DNA from: a bacterium
GTDB taxonomy: Bacteria > Gemmatimonadota > Gemmatimonadetes > Longimicrobiales > RSA9
Assembly (NCBI GenBank): GCA_003242735.1
Contig: QGVH01000004.1
Span: 62,001-126,000 of the forward strand
Length of the DNA: 64,000 nucleotides
Direction: 5' to 3'
The position numbers and the translations under genes are program-made. The notes beneath the pieces were generated by a model. That model was not told the DNA's origin, searched no databases, and saw only the letters and a list, made by a program, of their open reading frames with translations. Below are positions 17,504 to 28,258 of this stretch, piece by piece; the first letter of the stretch is position 1; every line of letters starts with the position of its first letter.

Positions 17504-18487
17504 CTATTGTCGCCGCTCGCGTCGGCGCCACGCCTCCGATTCGGCGTGCTGCTGGGCGATGAGCTCCGCCAGGAAGCCGAAGCCGAACAGCAGCATCCCC
17601 ACCACCTCGAGCAGGATGACGAGGTAGAGGAGCGGCCGGAAACCGAACGGCGGCATGGGCCCCCAGATCCGCAAGCCGATGGTGACCAGACCCACCAGCA
17701 CGCCCAGGCAAGCCAGGATCAGACCGCTCAGGCCGAACAGGAGCATGGGCTTGCGGGCGAAGAAGAGGAAAAAGGCGACCGAGATCAGATCGAGCAGGCC
17801 GATGATGATGCGGCTCCGGCCAGAGTACTTGGACTCCCCGTGCCGCCTGGGCAGCAACGCGATGTCGATCTCGGTGACGCTGAACCCGCGGGCGTGCGCG
17901 AGGACGACGAAGAAGCGGTGCCAGTCGTGGCGCAGGAAGACCTCGTCCAGCACCTCCCGGCGGAACGCCTTCATGGAGTTGAGGTCGCTGACCGGGACGT
18001 GGAAGAGCCGGCGGTTCAGCCAGTTGTAGATGCCGGAGACGAACCCCTTCTCGTAGCGGCCCACCTTGCGCCCCGTGACAATGTCCCAGCCCTCCTCGAG
18101 CTTCGCGAGGAAGCGCGGGATCTCGTCCGTCGAGTGCTGGAGGTCGGCATCGTAAAGCACCAGCCGCGACGCGGTGGTGGCTTCGGCGCCGGTGAGCAGC
18201 GCCTCGGTCTTGCCGAAGTTCCGGCGGTGACGCACGACGCGGAGCCGGTCCCAGCGGGCGGCCTCCCGGCGCGCGACCTCGGCGGTTCCATCGGTCGAAC
18301 CATCGTCGACGAGAACGACCTCCCCCTCCAGCCCGAACCGCTCGAAGGTGGAGCGCAGCTCGCGCACCAGCTCCGGAATGTTCTCGACCTCGTTGTACGC
18401 GGGGATGACCACGGCGAAGTCCCGCCGGGCGCCGGGGGGGAGGCGCGTCTCGGGCGCGACGCTCGGCCGATTCAGGACCTCGGGCAT
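17504..18487 (-). CDS. GT2 glycosyltransferase with two C-terminal membrane helices (GtrB/ArnC-like)
   Basis: 327 residues. The GT-A domain has VIPAYNEVENIPEL, VDDGSTDGTAEV and LYDADLQHSTDEIPRF. Then come KYSGRSRIIIGLLDL and two transmembrane hairpins (about 235-310), the plan of GtrB, ArnC and DPMS enzymes that attach a sugar to undecaprenyl phosphate. The ATG at 18487 is chosen because the frame upstream of 18514 belongs to rpoN in another frame. The gene follows rpoN by 26 nt. The donor sugar is unknown. Confidence 0.88.
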   Translation of the reverse strand: MPEVLNRPSVAPETRLPPGARRDFAVVIPAYNEVENIPELVRELRSTFERFGLEGEVVLVDDGSTDGTAEVARREAARWDRLRVVRHRRNFGKTEALLTGAEATTASRLVLYDADLQHSTDEIPRFLAKLEEGWDIVTGRKVGRYEKGFVSGIYNWLNRRLFHVPVSDLNSMKAFRREVLDEVFLRHDWHRFFVVLAHARGFSVTEIDIALLPRRHGESKYSGRSRIIIGLLDLISVAFFLFFARKPMLLFGLSGLILACLGVLVGLVTIGLRIWGPMPPFGFRPLLYLVILLEVVGMLLFGFGFLAELIAQQHAESEAWRRRERRQ

Positions 18488-18513
18488 CGGATCGGACTGC
18501 GCTCCGGCGCGCT

Positions 18514-19971
18514 TCAGACTCGCTTCCGCATGCGGGCGGACAGGATTCCGAGCTGGTCCCGGTACTTGGCCACCGTGCGGCGTGCGATCTGGATCCCCTC
18601 CTCCTTGAGGATGTTCACGATCGCTTGGTCCGTCAGCGGCCGCCGGGGATCCTCCTCGGCCACCAGCTTCTGGATCTTCGCCTTGATCCCACGGGCGCTC
18701 ACGTCCTCGCCCGACGTCGTCGAGAGACCGCTCGAGAAGAAGAACTTGAGCGGCAACACGCCCCGCGGAGTCTGCACGTACTTCTCGTTCGTGACCCGCG
18801 AGACCGTGGACTCGTGCATGTTGATGACCTCGGCGACCTCGCGCAGCGTCAGCGGCTTGAGGTACTGCACGCCCTTCTCGAAGAACTCGCGCTGCCGGTC
18901 CACGATGAAGTTCATCACCTTCAGCATCGTCTGGCGCCGCTGCTCGATCGCCTGGATCATCCAGTTGGCGCTGTTCAGCTTGTTGGAGATGAACTCCTTG
19001 TTCTCTCCCTTGAACTTGTTCTTGTCCTTCGCGATCTCGCGGTACGCCCGGGACAGCTTCAGCCGCGGCAGGCTCGTGTCGTTCAGAAACACCAGGTATT
19101 CGCCGTCGATCTTCTCGACGACGAGATCCGGGATGATGTAGTTGTCCGACGGCGCCGCGTACTTGAGGCCGGGCTTCGGGTCCAGCTTGGCGACCTCGTC
19201 GGCCGCAGCCTGTACATCCTTCGGCGTGATGGACAGCTCCTTGGAGATCTCCGACCAGCGGTGGTTGATGAGCTGGTCGAAGTAGTCGCGCACGATGCGG
19301 TACGCGAGCGTGTCTTCCTTGCCCGCGTCCTGGAGCTGGAGCAGCAGGCACTCGCGGAGGTCGCGCGCGCCGACGCCCGCGGGCTCGAAGCCCTGAATGA
19401 CGCGGAGCATCTCCTCCGCCTCTTCCACCGTGAACGGCTCGAGCGATTCGCCCTCCTCGGCCCAGCGCTCGCCTTCCTCCTGCACCCACTGATTGAGGCT
19501 CTCGACGACCTCGGCGAGAGAGCAAGCAAGGTAGCCGTCATCGTCGATGTTGCCGATGATCTCCTCGCCCAGGAGCATCTGCCGCGGGGTGAGCCGCATG
19601 AGGACGAGCTGGTCGCGGAGGTGGTCCGCCAGGTCGCGCGTCTCGACGGGGACCGGCTCGTAGTACTCCTTCTCCTCGTGCTCGGGGCGCCGCCCGCCGG
19701 CCTCGAAGCCGTCGAGGAGGATCTCCTCCCAGTCGATCTGCTCTTCCTTCTCCTTCTCCTCCTCGGACGCCTTCTCCTTGACGGGCTCCTCCTCCGGGGT
19801 GACGGGCTCCTCGAGCTCGAGGAACGGGTTGTTCAGCAGCTCCTGCTTGATGTGCTGCTGTAGGTCGAGCAGCGGCATGTACAGGAGATCCATCGCCTGG
19901 TACAGGCGTGGATTGATCTTCATCTCCTGGCGGAGCTGCGTACCCTGGTAGAGTCCGGTCTTGATCGTCAT
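18514..19971 (-). CDS. rpoN: RNA polymerase sigma-54 factor
   Basis: 485 residues. Region I is present (QLRQEMKINPRLYQAMDLLYMPLLDLQQHI, about 11-40, written here as its key span). An acidic, Lys/Glu-rich region II covers about 52-85, then the core-binding domain, and the RpoN box ARRTVAKYRDQLGI lies near the C-terminus (463-476). RpoN directs activator-dependent transcription from -24/-12 promoters. The gene follows lptB with a 4-nt ATGA overlap, the same lptA-lptB-rpoN order seen in Escherichia coli, but glycosyltransferases rather than hpf come next. A candidate target promoter lies at 5674-5689. Confidence 0.96.
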   Translation of the reverse strand: MTIKTGLYQGTQLRQEMKINPRLYQAMDLLYMPLLDLQQHIKQELLNNPFLELEEPVTPEEEPVKEKASEEEKEKEEQIDWEEILLDGFEAGGRRPEHEEKEYYEPVPVETRDLADHLRDQLVLMRLTPRQMLLGEEIIGNIDDDGYLACSLAEVVESLNQWVQEEGERWAEEGESLEPFTVEEAEEMLRVIQGFEPAGVGARDLRECLLLQLQDAGKEDTLAYRIVRDYFDQLINHRWSEISKELSITPKDVQAAADEVAKLDPKPGLKYAAPSDNYIIPDLVVEKIDGEYLVFLNDTSLPRLKLSRAYREIAKDKNKFKGENKEFISNKLNSANWMIQAIEQRRQTMLKVMNFIVDRQREFFEKGVQYLKPLTLREVAEVINMHESTVSRVTNEKYVQTPRGVLPLKFFFSSGLSTTSGEDVSARGIKAKIQKLVAEEDPRRPLTDQAIVNILKEEGIQIARRTVAKYRDQLGILSARMRKRV

Positions 19972-21185
19972 GCGACTTCCGGTGGCTGGTAGCGCTCACG
20001 CATCCGGGCCGTCAGCGTCGGGCCGAAGTAGATCTGCGCGACCTCGTCGTTCCAAACGAGTTCGGCGACGGTGCCGGAGACCCGGACCCGACCCTCGTAC
20101 ATGATGTATGCCCGGTCTACGATGTCCAGAGTCTGCTCGACGTTGTGGTCGGTGATGATGACGCCGATGCCGCGGTGCCGGAGGCTGGCGACGATCTGCT
20201 GGATGTCGTGAACGGCGATCGGGTCCACCCCCGCAAACGGCTCGTCCAGGAGCATGAACTTCGGCTCGCTCACCAGCGCCCGCGTGATCTCGAGCCGGCG
20301 CCGCTCGCCGCCCGAGAGCGTGTACGCCTTGGAGCGACGCAGGTGCTTCAGGCCGAGTTCATCGAGCAACCTCTCGAGCCGCTCCTTGCGTTCCGCACGC
20401 GAAAGGGGGAGCGTCTCGAGGATGGCCATGACGTTCTCCTCCACCGTGAGCCGGCGGAAGACCGACGGCTCCTGGGCCAGGTAGCCGATGCCGCGCCGTG
20501 CGCGGCGGTACATCGGCACATCGGTCAGCTCCTCGTCATCGAGGTAGACCTTGCCCGCGTCCGGCGTGACGAGCCCCACGATCATGTAGAACGTGGTGGT
20601 CTTCCCCGCCCCGTTCGGGCCGAGCAGGCCGATGATCTCGCCCTGGTGGAGATCGAGGTCGACCTCGTTCACGACCTTCCGTTTACGGTACACCTTCACC
20701 AACCCGCGCGCCACGAGGCGGCTGCCGCCCGGCAGGGGTCCGGGACGGGGCGCCCCGGGCTGCGCGCCGCCCGCAGTGCGCTCGGCCGAGAGTAGCAAGT
20801 TCCTTACCGCTCCCTCCAGCTCGGCCACGGTCTCTTCCTTCCGGGGTGCGATGGTCGCCCACACGGCGGGGTGGATCCGCACGCGTTCCCACGCCTCGCC
20901 GGCGGGCTCGCCCGTCGCGATGCCGGCCTCGACGAGGCGGGCCAGGATGTGCTGCTCGAGGTACCGCGACGCGTCGGCGCCGGCGGCGCCGGTCGCGCCG
21001 AGCGCCCCCGCGACGCCGGCGTGGCCTGCGGCGACAGGGGCCGCCCGCCGGATGGCGGCGAGCCAGTCCCCCCGGTCCGCCGTGCCGTCGGCGTCGGCGT
21101 GACGGACCAATTCCAGGACCGCCACGGCCACCGAGGCGTCGTACGGTCGCAACCCCTCGACGAAGCGGTGAATGGACTCGCTCAT
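19968..21185 (-). CDS. lptB: LPS export ABC transporter ATPase LptB with N-terminal extension
   Basis: 405 residues. The last 250 are a standard LptB: Walker A GPNGAGKT (189-196), signature LSGGE (290-294), Walker B MLLDEP (311-316) and the switch His347 in ITDHNV. LptB powers extraction of LPS from the inner membrane with LptFG, which are not in this window. The first 154 residues are extra. They include a helical segment (about 5-50), an Ala/Gly linker, a stretch RVRIHPAVWATI and a final amphipathic helix. The GC-rich third positions and the ATGA overlap with lptA show this part is translated. An internal GTG (Val158) could give a normal-length form, but no ribosome-binding site precedes it. 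Confidence 0.93.
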   Translation of the reverse strand: MSESIHRFVEGLRPYDASVAVAVLELVRHADADGTADRGDWLAAIRRAAPVAAGHAGVAGALGATGAAGADASRYLEQHILARLVEAGIATGEPAGEAWERVRIHPAVWATIAPRKEETVAELEGAVRNLLLSAERTAGGAQPGAPRPGPLPGGSRLVARGLVKVYRKRKVVNEVDLDLHQGEIIGLLGPNGAGKTTTFYMIVGLVTPDAGKVYLDDEELTDVPMYRRARRGIGYLAQEPSVFRRLTVEENVMAILETLPLSRAERKERLERLLDELGLKHLRRSKAYTLSGGERRRLEITRALVSEPKFMLLDEPFAGVDPIAVHDIQQIVASLRHRGIGVIITDHNVEQTLDIVDRAYIMYEGRVRVSGTVAELVWNDEVAQIYFGPTLTARMRERYQPPEVA

Positions 21186-22654
21186 CTCGATTCCGTTGTC
21201 GGCGGCCGCTGTCCCGGCGCCGATCCGTCGCCCGGCGCCGAGCGCGCGGACCTCCGCTGGGGCTCTAGATAATTACCCCGAACTTCGCCAGTCGCTTCAG
21301 CTTCCTTGACCTCCCCGCCGCTCAGTACGAGGGTGATCCGGTCCGCGACCGTGTAGTTGATGGCGGGCGGACCCGGGTCCCGGCCCTCCCGACTCACCCG
21401 GTAGAGCGCCTGCGCCCGTCCCCCGGGGCCGGTCACGATCAGCCGCTCCAGGACGACCTCTGCGGTGTCCCGGCCTGCGCCCACGGCGGAGCCCGGCCGG
21501 GTCTGCTCCGCCCCGGCCCGGGGCGGGTCGGACGACGACACAGCCTTCTCCGCCAGGGCGAAATGGGCGTCGATCGTGTCCCCGCTGACCCAGTCGTTCG
21601 CGATGAGCTCCGGCAGCCCTACGCTGAGCGAGTCGGGCTCCCGTGCCGCGAAGGCATCGCCCACCGCGATGATCTCGCGCAGCGTCTGGCCGGGCGCCAG
21701 CGCGTCGATCGAGTCGGCGATCAGGCGCAGGTCGCGCGCATGGGCAATCGCCCGCGGCCGCGCCACGGGCGGCTCGGTCCCCACCGCCTCCGGGGCGGGA
21801 GGGGGCACCACCGCGATCAGACGTTGGAGCGCGCCGTCTTCGAACTCGAGCCGGATGGTCGTGGCATCCACCGTGAGATCCCGGCCCTCGAGGTGCGCCT
21901 CCTCCCTCGCGATCACCGAGCGGAGCTGCTCGCCCGCGAGCGCGACCTCGATGGTCTGGGCCTGGAGGCGGAGATCCTCCTGCTCGATCCAGGCGTCGGC
22001 GGTCAGCACCAACCGCTCCTCGGCCTGGTCGAACGTCGCGCCGCGCGCACCGCTCCGCGTCGCGCCCCGGCTGATCTCCACGTTCCCCGTCGCCGTGAAC
22101 CTGCTTTCCCCCCGGATCTCCATCCAGTCGGCGTCCACCTCGAACGGCAGCGTCGCCGTGTCGCCGGGAGCGGCCTCGGCCGAGCCCCGGGGACGGAACG
22201 TCGCGTGGGGGCGCGGCTGGCCGCTCACAATGGTCCGCGCCTCCGGCCGGTCCGGTGTCGCGCGCTCGTGCGTGAGGCTCTCGCCGCGGATCACCGAGCC
22301 GTCGTCCCGGCGGTCCGTCAGGACGACGCTCCCCTGCGCGTGCAGCCGCTGGGACGTCAGGTAGTAGACGGCGCGCTCCGCTTCCAGCGTGCGCGCCGAG
22401 TCGGCGTAGAACACCCGCCCGATGAGTTCGAGCGAGACGCCCTCGTTGTAGATCGCGCTGTCGGCGCGTACGGCCGTCCCATCCGTGCACCGGAACTCGG
22501 CCGGCCCGGAGACGAACCACAGCTCCGAGTACGTCGTCTCGATGCGCCGCGCCTGACTCGCGCGGACCAGCTCGCAGTCCCGCCCTTGCCCGGAGGCGGC
22601 GGCGGGCAGGAGCGTGAACGCAGCCGCGAGCAGGATCCGGAGGCGCATCGTCAC
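21182..22654 (-). CDS. lptA: LptA/OstA-like periplasmic LPS-transport protein, enlarged
   Basis: 490 residues, more than twice the usual LptA (about 180). A signal peptide (about 1-23, ending AAASGQG) is followed by OstA-type beta-jellyroll sequence. Repeated patterns such as RADSAIYNE, LEAERAVYYL, LHAQGSVVLTD, WMEIRGESRFTATGNVEI and ADRITLVLSGGEVKEAEATGEV indicate at least two, perhaps three, jellyroll units. LptA forms the periplasmic bridge that carries LPS to LptDE. The GTG start overlaps the lptC stop by 4 nt. A second ATG two codons downstream is also possible. Confidence 0.86.
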   Translation of the reverse strand: MTMRLRILLAAAFTLLPAAASGQGRDCELVRASQARRIETTYSELWFVSGPAEFRCTDGTAVRADSAIYNEGVSLELIGRVFYADSARTLEAERAVYYLTSQRLHAQGSVVLTDRRDDGSVIRGESLTHERATPDRPEARTIVSGQPRPHATFRPRGSAEAAPGDTATLPFEVDADWMEIRGESRFTATGNVEISRGATRSGARGATFDQAEERLVLTADAWIEQEDLRLQAQTIEVALAGEQLRSVIAREEAHLEGRDLTVDATTIRLEFEDGALQRLIAVVPPPAPEAVGTEPPVARPRAIAHARDLRLIADSIDALAPGQTLREIIAVGDAFAAREPDSLSVGLPELIANDWVSGDTIDAHFALAEKAVSSSDPPRAGAEQTRPGSAVGAGRDTAEVVLERLIVTGPGGRAQALYRVSREGRDPGPPAINYTVADRITLVLSGGEVKEAEATGEVRGNYLEPQRRSARSAPGDGSAPGQRPPTTESR

Positions 22655-23202
22655 AGGTCGAACCTCACGTCCGCCATGCGGCCGCGGGGGTTCATGATCT
22701 CGAGGTTGCGCAGCCGGCCATCGGAGCGGAAGCCGTCGCCGTACAGGAGCGTGCCGTCCTGTCGCAGGGTCGTCGCGGAGTCGCTCCAGATCCGGTCGCG
22801 CTCCGGATCGAAATGCAGCTCCGCCGTCTCGATGATCCGGTTGCCCTCCCGGAGGCGGAGCACCACGTTGCCCCGCGCCGTCATCGCCTCCGTCTTCCCG
22901 TCGAGCCAGCCGGTGAGCGAGGTCAGCTCGGCGGTCTCGGCGCCGCCGTCGCCGAAGAACGTGACCCGCACGCCTTTCAGCTGGGCCTTCATGGAGTCAT
23001 CGAACATGTAGGCGGTGTCCGCCAGCAGTCTGGCGCGGCGGACGCCCGCCGCCGTCATGACGTGTTCGATGCCGTCAATGACCCGATCGGCCGGCATGTT
23101 CGCATATTCATCGCCGGCCACTGGCCCAGACGCCGATGGAGAGCACCCGGCGAGCAGGACGAGGCCCAGGCCGAGCCGGGTGGCGATCCTGAACATGGTC
23201 AT
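22651..23202 (-). CDS. lptC: LPS export periplasmic protein LptC, predicted lipoprotein
   Basis: 183 residues. The N-terminus is a lipoprotein signal with LAGC at 17-20, rather than the membrane helix found in enterobacterial LptC. The rest is a single OstA-like jellyroll (VRVTFFGDGGAETAELTS, MTARGNVVLRL, LLYGDGFRSD) that accepts LPS from LptBFG and passes it to LptA. The ATG at 23202 overlaps the kdsD stop by 4 nt. Position and fold make the identity firm although the sequence is divergent. Confidence 0.87.
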   Translation of the reverse strand: MTMFRIATRLGLGLVLLAGCSPSASGPVAGDEYANMPADRVIDGIEHVMTAAGVRRARLLADTAYMFDDSMKAQLKGVRVTFFGDGGAETAELTSLTGWLDGKTEAMTARGNVVLRLREGNRIIETAELHFDPERDRIWSDSATTLRQDGTLLYGDGFRSDGRLRNLEIMNPRGRMADVRFDL

Positions 23203-24242
23203 ACGACTCCCGCGCGCATCAGGTCGTGGAGGTGCACGATGCCGATGAGGCGGCGATCGGCGTCCACGACGGGGAGCGCCATGATGCCGTGTTTCTCCAT
23301 CAGGTACACCGCCGCGGCGGCGAGGACGTCGGGCTCCGTCAACTTCGGGTTCGGGTTCATGACCCGCGACACCGGGACATCGAAGATGTCCTCTTCTTTC
23401 TCCATCAATCGGGTCAGGTCGCCCGCCGTGACCACCCCGATGACGCGGCGGTCGTGATCGATGATCGGGACGGTCCCGCGCTTTTCCGCGAGGAGCACGA
23501 TGCACTCGCGCATGCGGCCGTCCACGTACATGAACGGGTAATCCTCGCGCAGCATCACGTCGCTGACCCGGAGCGTGAGCTTGCGGCCCAACGCGCCACC
23601 TGGGTGCAGGCGAGCGAAATCCTCCCGCGTGAAGCCCCGCCTCAGGAGCAGCGCGACGGCGAGGGCGTCGCCCATGGCCAGCGCCACGGTGGTGGACGTG
23701 GTCGGCGCCAGGTCGAACGGGCACGCCTCCTCGGCCACCGAGCAGTCGAGCACGACGGCGGCCGCGCGCGCGAGCGTGGAGTCCAGGCGGCCCGTGAGCG
23801 CGATGATGGGCACGCCCAGCCGGCTGAGGTGCTCCAGGAGCCCGACCAGTTCGCTCGACTCGCCGCTCTTGGAGATGAGGATCGCGACGTCGTCGCGCCC
23901 GACGATCCCCAGGTCGCCGTGCAGGCTCTCGACCGGGTGCAGGAACACCGCGGGCGTGCCGGTGGACGTGAGCGTCGCGGCGATCTTGCGGCCGATGAGC
24001 CCGCTCTTTCCAATGCCGCTCACGATCACCCGCCCGGAGGCCGAACAGATGTGTTCCACGGCCCGGAGGAAGGACTCCCCGAGTCGCGGCTCGAGGGCCA
24101 GCAAGGCCTCGGCCTCGGTGCGGATCACGCGCCGGGCGCGGGCCAGCAGCGTCTCGCCGTCGAGCACCGGCCCCGACCCGGGCTCCGCCGCTTTCAGCAC
24201 GACGCCCCCCGTCGCGGGACGCTCACCTGGTGCGCCCGTCAT
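23199..24242 (-). CDS. kdsD: Arabinose-5-phosphate isomerase (KpsF/GutQ family)
   Basis: 347 residues. An N-terminal SIS sugar-isomerase domain holds VSGIGKSGLIGRKIA (74-88), HPVESLHGDLG (102-112) and the HPGGALGR tail (213-220). Two CBS domains follow (about 225-347), as in all long KdsD proteins. It converts ribulose 5-phosphate to arabinose 5-phosphate, the first committed step to Kdo. It overlaps kdsC by 20 nt. The cluster kdsD-kdsC-lptC-lptA-lptB-rpoN matches the Escherichia coli order. Confidence 0.95.
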   Translation of the reverse strand: MTGAPGERPATGGVVLKAAEPGSGPVLDGETLLARARRVIRTEAEALLALEPRLGESFLRAVEHICSASGRVIVSGIGKSGLIGRKIAATLTSTGTPAVFLHPVESLHGDLGIVGRDDVAILISKSGESSELVGLLEHLSRLGVPIIALTGRLDSTLARAAAVVLDCSVAEEACPFDLAPTTSTTVALAMGDALAVALLLRRGFTREDFARLHPGGALGRKLTLRVSDVMLREDYPFMYVDGRMRECIVLLAEKRGTVPIIDHDRRVIGVVTAGDLTRLMEKEEDIFDVPVSRVMNPNPKLTEPDVLAAAAVYLMEKHGIMALPVVDADRRLIGIVHLHDLMRAGVV

Positions 24243-24846
24243 GGACCCTCTCCTTCGCGCCGCCGGCCGCGGGTTCAGTCGTCGTTTCCACCTCCCCGCT
24301 CCGGATCCGGCAGTACTCGTCCACGAGCCGGCCCCACTCGCCCCGCGCCTTGAGGAGCGCCTCGGCGAACTCCCGCACGGCGCCGTGTCCGCCGGGCCGG
24401 CTCGTCACCCAACGACACGCGGCGCGCACCTCCGGCACCGCGTTCGCAACCGCTACGGGTAAACCCACACGCCGCAGCACCGGGAGGTCTGCCAGGTCAT
24501 CGGCCACGAACGCCACCTCGTCCCAAGACACCCCGTGGCGCTCGACCAGCTTCGCCACGAGCGGGATCTTCCTCGCGCCGGCGTCTTCGTAACATTCGAT
24601 GCCCAGTTCGGCCGCTCGCAGGCGCGTGGCCGGTGATTCGCGCCCGCTCACCAGCGCGACCCGGAGCCCGCTCCAGACCAGCATGTGCACGCCCAGCCCG
24701 TCCGTGATGTCGAACCGCTTCAGCTCCACGGCGTCCCCCTTCTCGGAGCGCCCGATATAGAGGCCGCCGTCCGTCAGCACGCCATCTACATCGAAGAGGA
24801 CGAGGCGGATCCGGCGGGCCAATCCGGCCGGAATGCGATCACTCAT
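24223..24846 (-). CDS. kdsC: 3-deoxy-manno-octulosonate-8-phosphatase
   Basis: 207 residues. A HAD-superfamily phosphatase of the KdsC type that releases Kdo from Kdo 8-phosphate. Motif I is FDVDGVLTDG (18-27, nucleophile Asp19). VALVSGRES (63-71) is motif II. VADDLADLP (114-122) is motif IV, where Ala replaces the usual Gly before DD. The ATG at 24846 gives the normal family length; a longer open frame upstream is a shadow of kdsA. It overlaps kdsA by 8 nt and kdsD by 20 nt. The C-terminal 25 residues are a polar tail. Confidence 0.94.
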   Translation of the reverse strand: MSDRIPAGLARRIRLVLFDVDGVLTDGGLYIGRSEKGDAVELKRFDITDGLGVHMLVWSGLRVALVSGRESPATRLRAAELGIECYEDAGARKIPLVAKLVERHGVSWDEVAFVADDLADLPVLRRVGLPVAVANAVPEVRAACRWVTSRPGGHGAVREFAEALLKARGEWGRLVDEYCRIRSGEVETTTEPAAGGAKERVHDGRTR

Positions 24847-25686
24847 GGCGGGCGGCGACGGCTGCGGTCCGTTCACCCAGCGCGGAACGGATGGCGAGGA
24901 CCTGCTCGAGCAACGGCCGGAGCCGGTCGAGTCGGAGCATGTTGCTGCCGTCCGACGGCGCACGCGCCGGCTCGGGGTGGACCTCCAGGAACAGGCCTTG
25001 GGCACCCGCCGCCACGGCGGCGCGCACCAGCGGCGGCGTGAACTGCGGGTCGCCGCCGCTGGCGCCATCGGCCCGACCGGGCCGCTGCACGGAGTGCGTG
25101 CCATCGAACACGGTCGGGGCGCCGGTCGCCGCGTGCATGCGGGCGAACGACCGCATGTCCACCACCAGGTCGCCGTAACCGAAGAACGTGCCGCGTTCCG
25201 TCACGGCCACCCCCGCCGCGCCCGCGGCGCGCGCCTTGGCGACGGCGCCGGCCATGTCCTCGGGCGCCATCCACTGGCCCTTCTTGATGTTCAACGGCCG
25301 CCCGGTCCGGGCTGCCGCCTCGATGAGGTCCGTCTGCCGGCAGAGGAACGCGGGGATCTGGAGCACGTCGCAGACCTCCGCCGCCGCAGCCGCCTGCCCC
25401 GGCTCGTGGATGTCCGTCAGTACGGGGAGACCGCTCTCGCGGCGCACCGTTTCGAGCTGCCGCAACCCCCGCTCGAGGCCGGGGCCGCGCGGCGCGTCCG
25501 GCCGGCTCCGGTTCGCCTTGTCGAACGATGCTTTGTAGATGACCGGCAGCCCGAGGTCGGTAGCGATGCGGGCGAGCGCCTCGGCGACCCCGAGGTTCAG
25601 CGCATCGTCTTCGAGGACGCACGGCCCGGCGATGAGGAAGAACGGCCCGCCGGGCCGGAACAACATCGTCACCTGCCCGATGTCCA

Positions 25687-25687
<1 letters not shown>
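24839..25687 (-). CDS. kdsA: 3-deoxy-8-phosphooctulonate synthase (Kdo8P synthase)
   Basis: 282 residues. It condenses phosphoenolpyruvate with arabinose 5-phosphate to give Kdo 8-phosphate. Family motifs are LIAGPCVLED (18-27), YKASFDKANR, LQIPAFLCRQTDL, NIKKGQWMAPEDM and FDGTHSVQRPG. Cys23 in GPC marks the metal-dependent class; the metal-free class has Asn at this place. The ATG at 25687 shares one base with the pyrG stop (TGATG), a tight coupling of CTP supply to Kdo synthesis. Confidence 0.96.
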
Positions 25688-27366
<1,679 letters not shown>

Positions 27367-28149
27367 CTAGATCCTCGCTCGTGAAGGACTCGCCTCTGCC
27401 CCCAGTATCCGCTCGACTTCCAGGACGTCCTCCGGCGTATCCACACCGCCGTGTGCGGCGTCGACGATCGCCACCCCGATGCGCAATCCCGCCGCGAGCG
27501 GCCGCAACTGCTCCAGGCGCTCCAACTGCTCGAGCTCGCCGGGCGGGAGCGCGACCCAGCGTTCCAACGCGGCCGGTGTATACGCGTAGACGCCCACGTG
27601 CCTCAGGAACCGCGTGGTCGCGAGAGCGGCAGCGCTGGGCTCGCCGTCCCTGCAATGCGGAATCGGCGCCCGTGAGAAGTAGAGGGCGCCGCCATCCAGA
27701 CCACGGACCACCTTGACGACGGCAGGGTTCCGCCAGACCTCGATGGAACGGACCGGCGTCGCCACCGTGCCCACGTCCCAGCCCTCCCGCACCATGCGGA
27801 CCGCGCCGGCCACCTGGTCGGCGGTGATCAGCGGCTCGTCGCCCTGGACGTTGACGACGACATCGTAGTCCCGGTACTCCGGCCTGGCCGCCACCTCGGC
27901 CACGCGGTCCGTGCCGGAGGGGTGGTGCGACGCCGTCAGGACCGCGACCGCGCCGAACCCCCGGGCCGTCTCGGCGACCTCTTCGCTGTCCGTCGCGATG
28001 ACGACCGTGTCCAGGACAGGGATCGCGGCCACTGCCCGCCAGACCCACTCGATGAGGGGCTTCCCCGCCACCGGCACGAGCGGCTTGCGCGGCAAGCGCT
28101 CGGAGCCGATGCGCGCGGGGATCACGCCGAGGCAACGCGTGCCGGGCAT
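27367..28149 (-). CDS. kdsB: CMP-Kdo synthetase
   Basis: 260 residues. It activates Kdo with CTP to CMP-Kdo, the donor for lipid A glycosylation. Motifs are GVIPARIGSERLPRKPL near the N-terminus, ATDSEEV, VNVQGDEPLI, and FLRHVGVYAYTP. The ATG at 28149 gives the family N-terminus. It lies about 50 bp after a strong sigma-70 promoter, so kdsB leads the long LPS transcription unit. Confidence 0.96.
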   Translation of the reverse strand: MPGTRCLGVIPARIGSERLPRKPLVPVAGKPLIEWVWRAVAAIPVLDTVVIATDSEEVAETARGFGAVAVLTASHHPSGTDRVAEVAARPEYRDYDVVVNVQGDEPLITADQVAGAVRMVREGWDVGTVATPVRSIEVWRNPAVVKVVRGLDGGALYFSRAPIPHCRDGEPSAAALATTRFLRHVGVYAYTPAALERWVALPPGELEQLERLEQLRPLAAGLRIGVAIVDAAHGGVDTPEDVLEVERILGAEASPSRARI

Positions 28150-28201
28150 GCGGGGCGCGATGGGAGGGGAACCGCCGTCCCTGCTGCAATTTCCACGCCG
28201 A

Positions 28202-28230
28202 AATCTAACCAGCGGGCAGGCGGGTGTCAA
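28202..28230 (-). promoter_or_regulatory. Sigma-70 promoter of the kdsB-led operon
   Basis: On the minus strand TTGACA (28225-28230), a 17-bp spacer and TAGATT (28202-28207) match the sigma-70 consensus well (6/6 and 4/6). The predicted start near 28195 gives a leader of about 46 nt before kdsB. It sits directly downstream of the terminator that ends the previous gene, which supports it as the main promoter for the kds-lpt-rpoN run. Confidence 0.75.
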
Positions 28231-28258
28231 AGCCGCAGGACCACGCGGCACCTACGAC

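Noticed and set aside
28150-28251. Longer kdsB start at 28251
   Set aside because: It would include the -10 and -35 boxes of the kdsB promoter in the coding region and adds residues unlike the family N-terminus.
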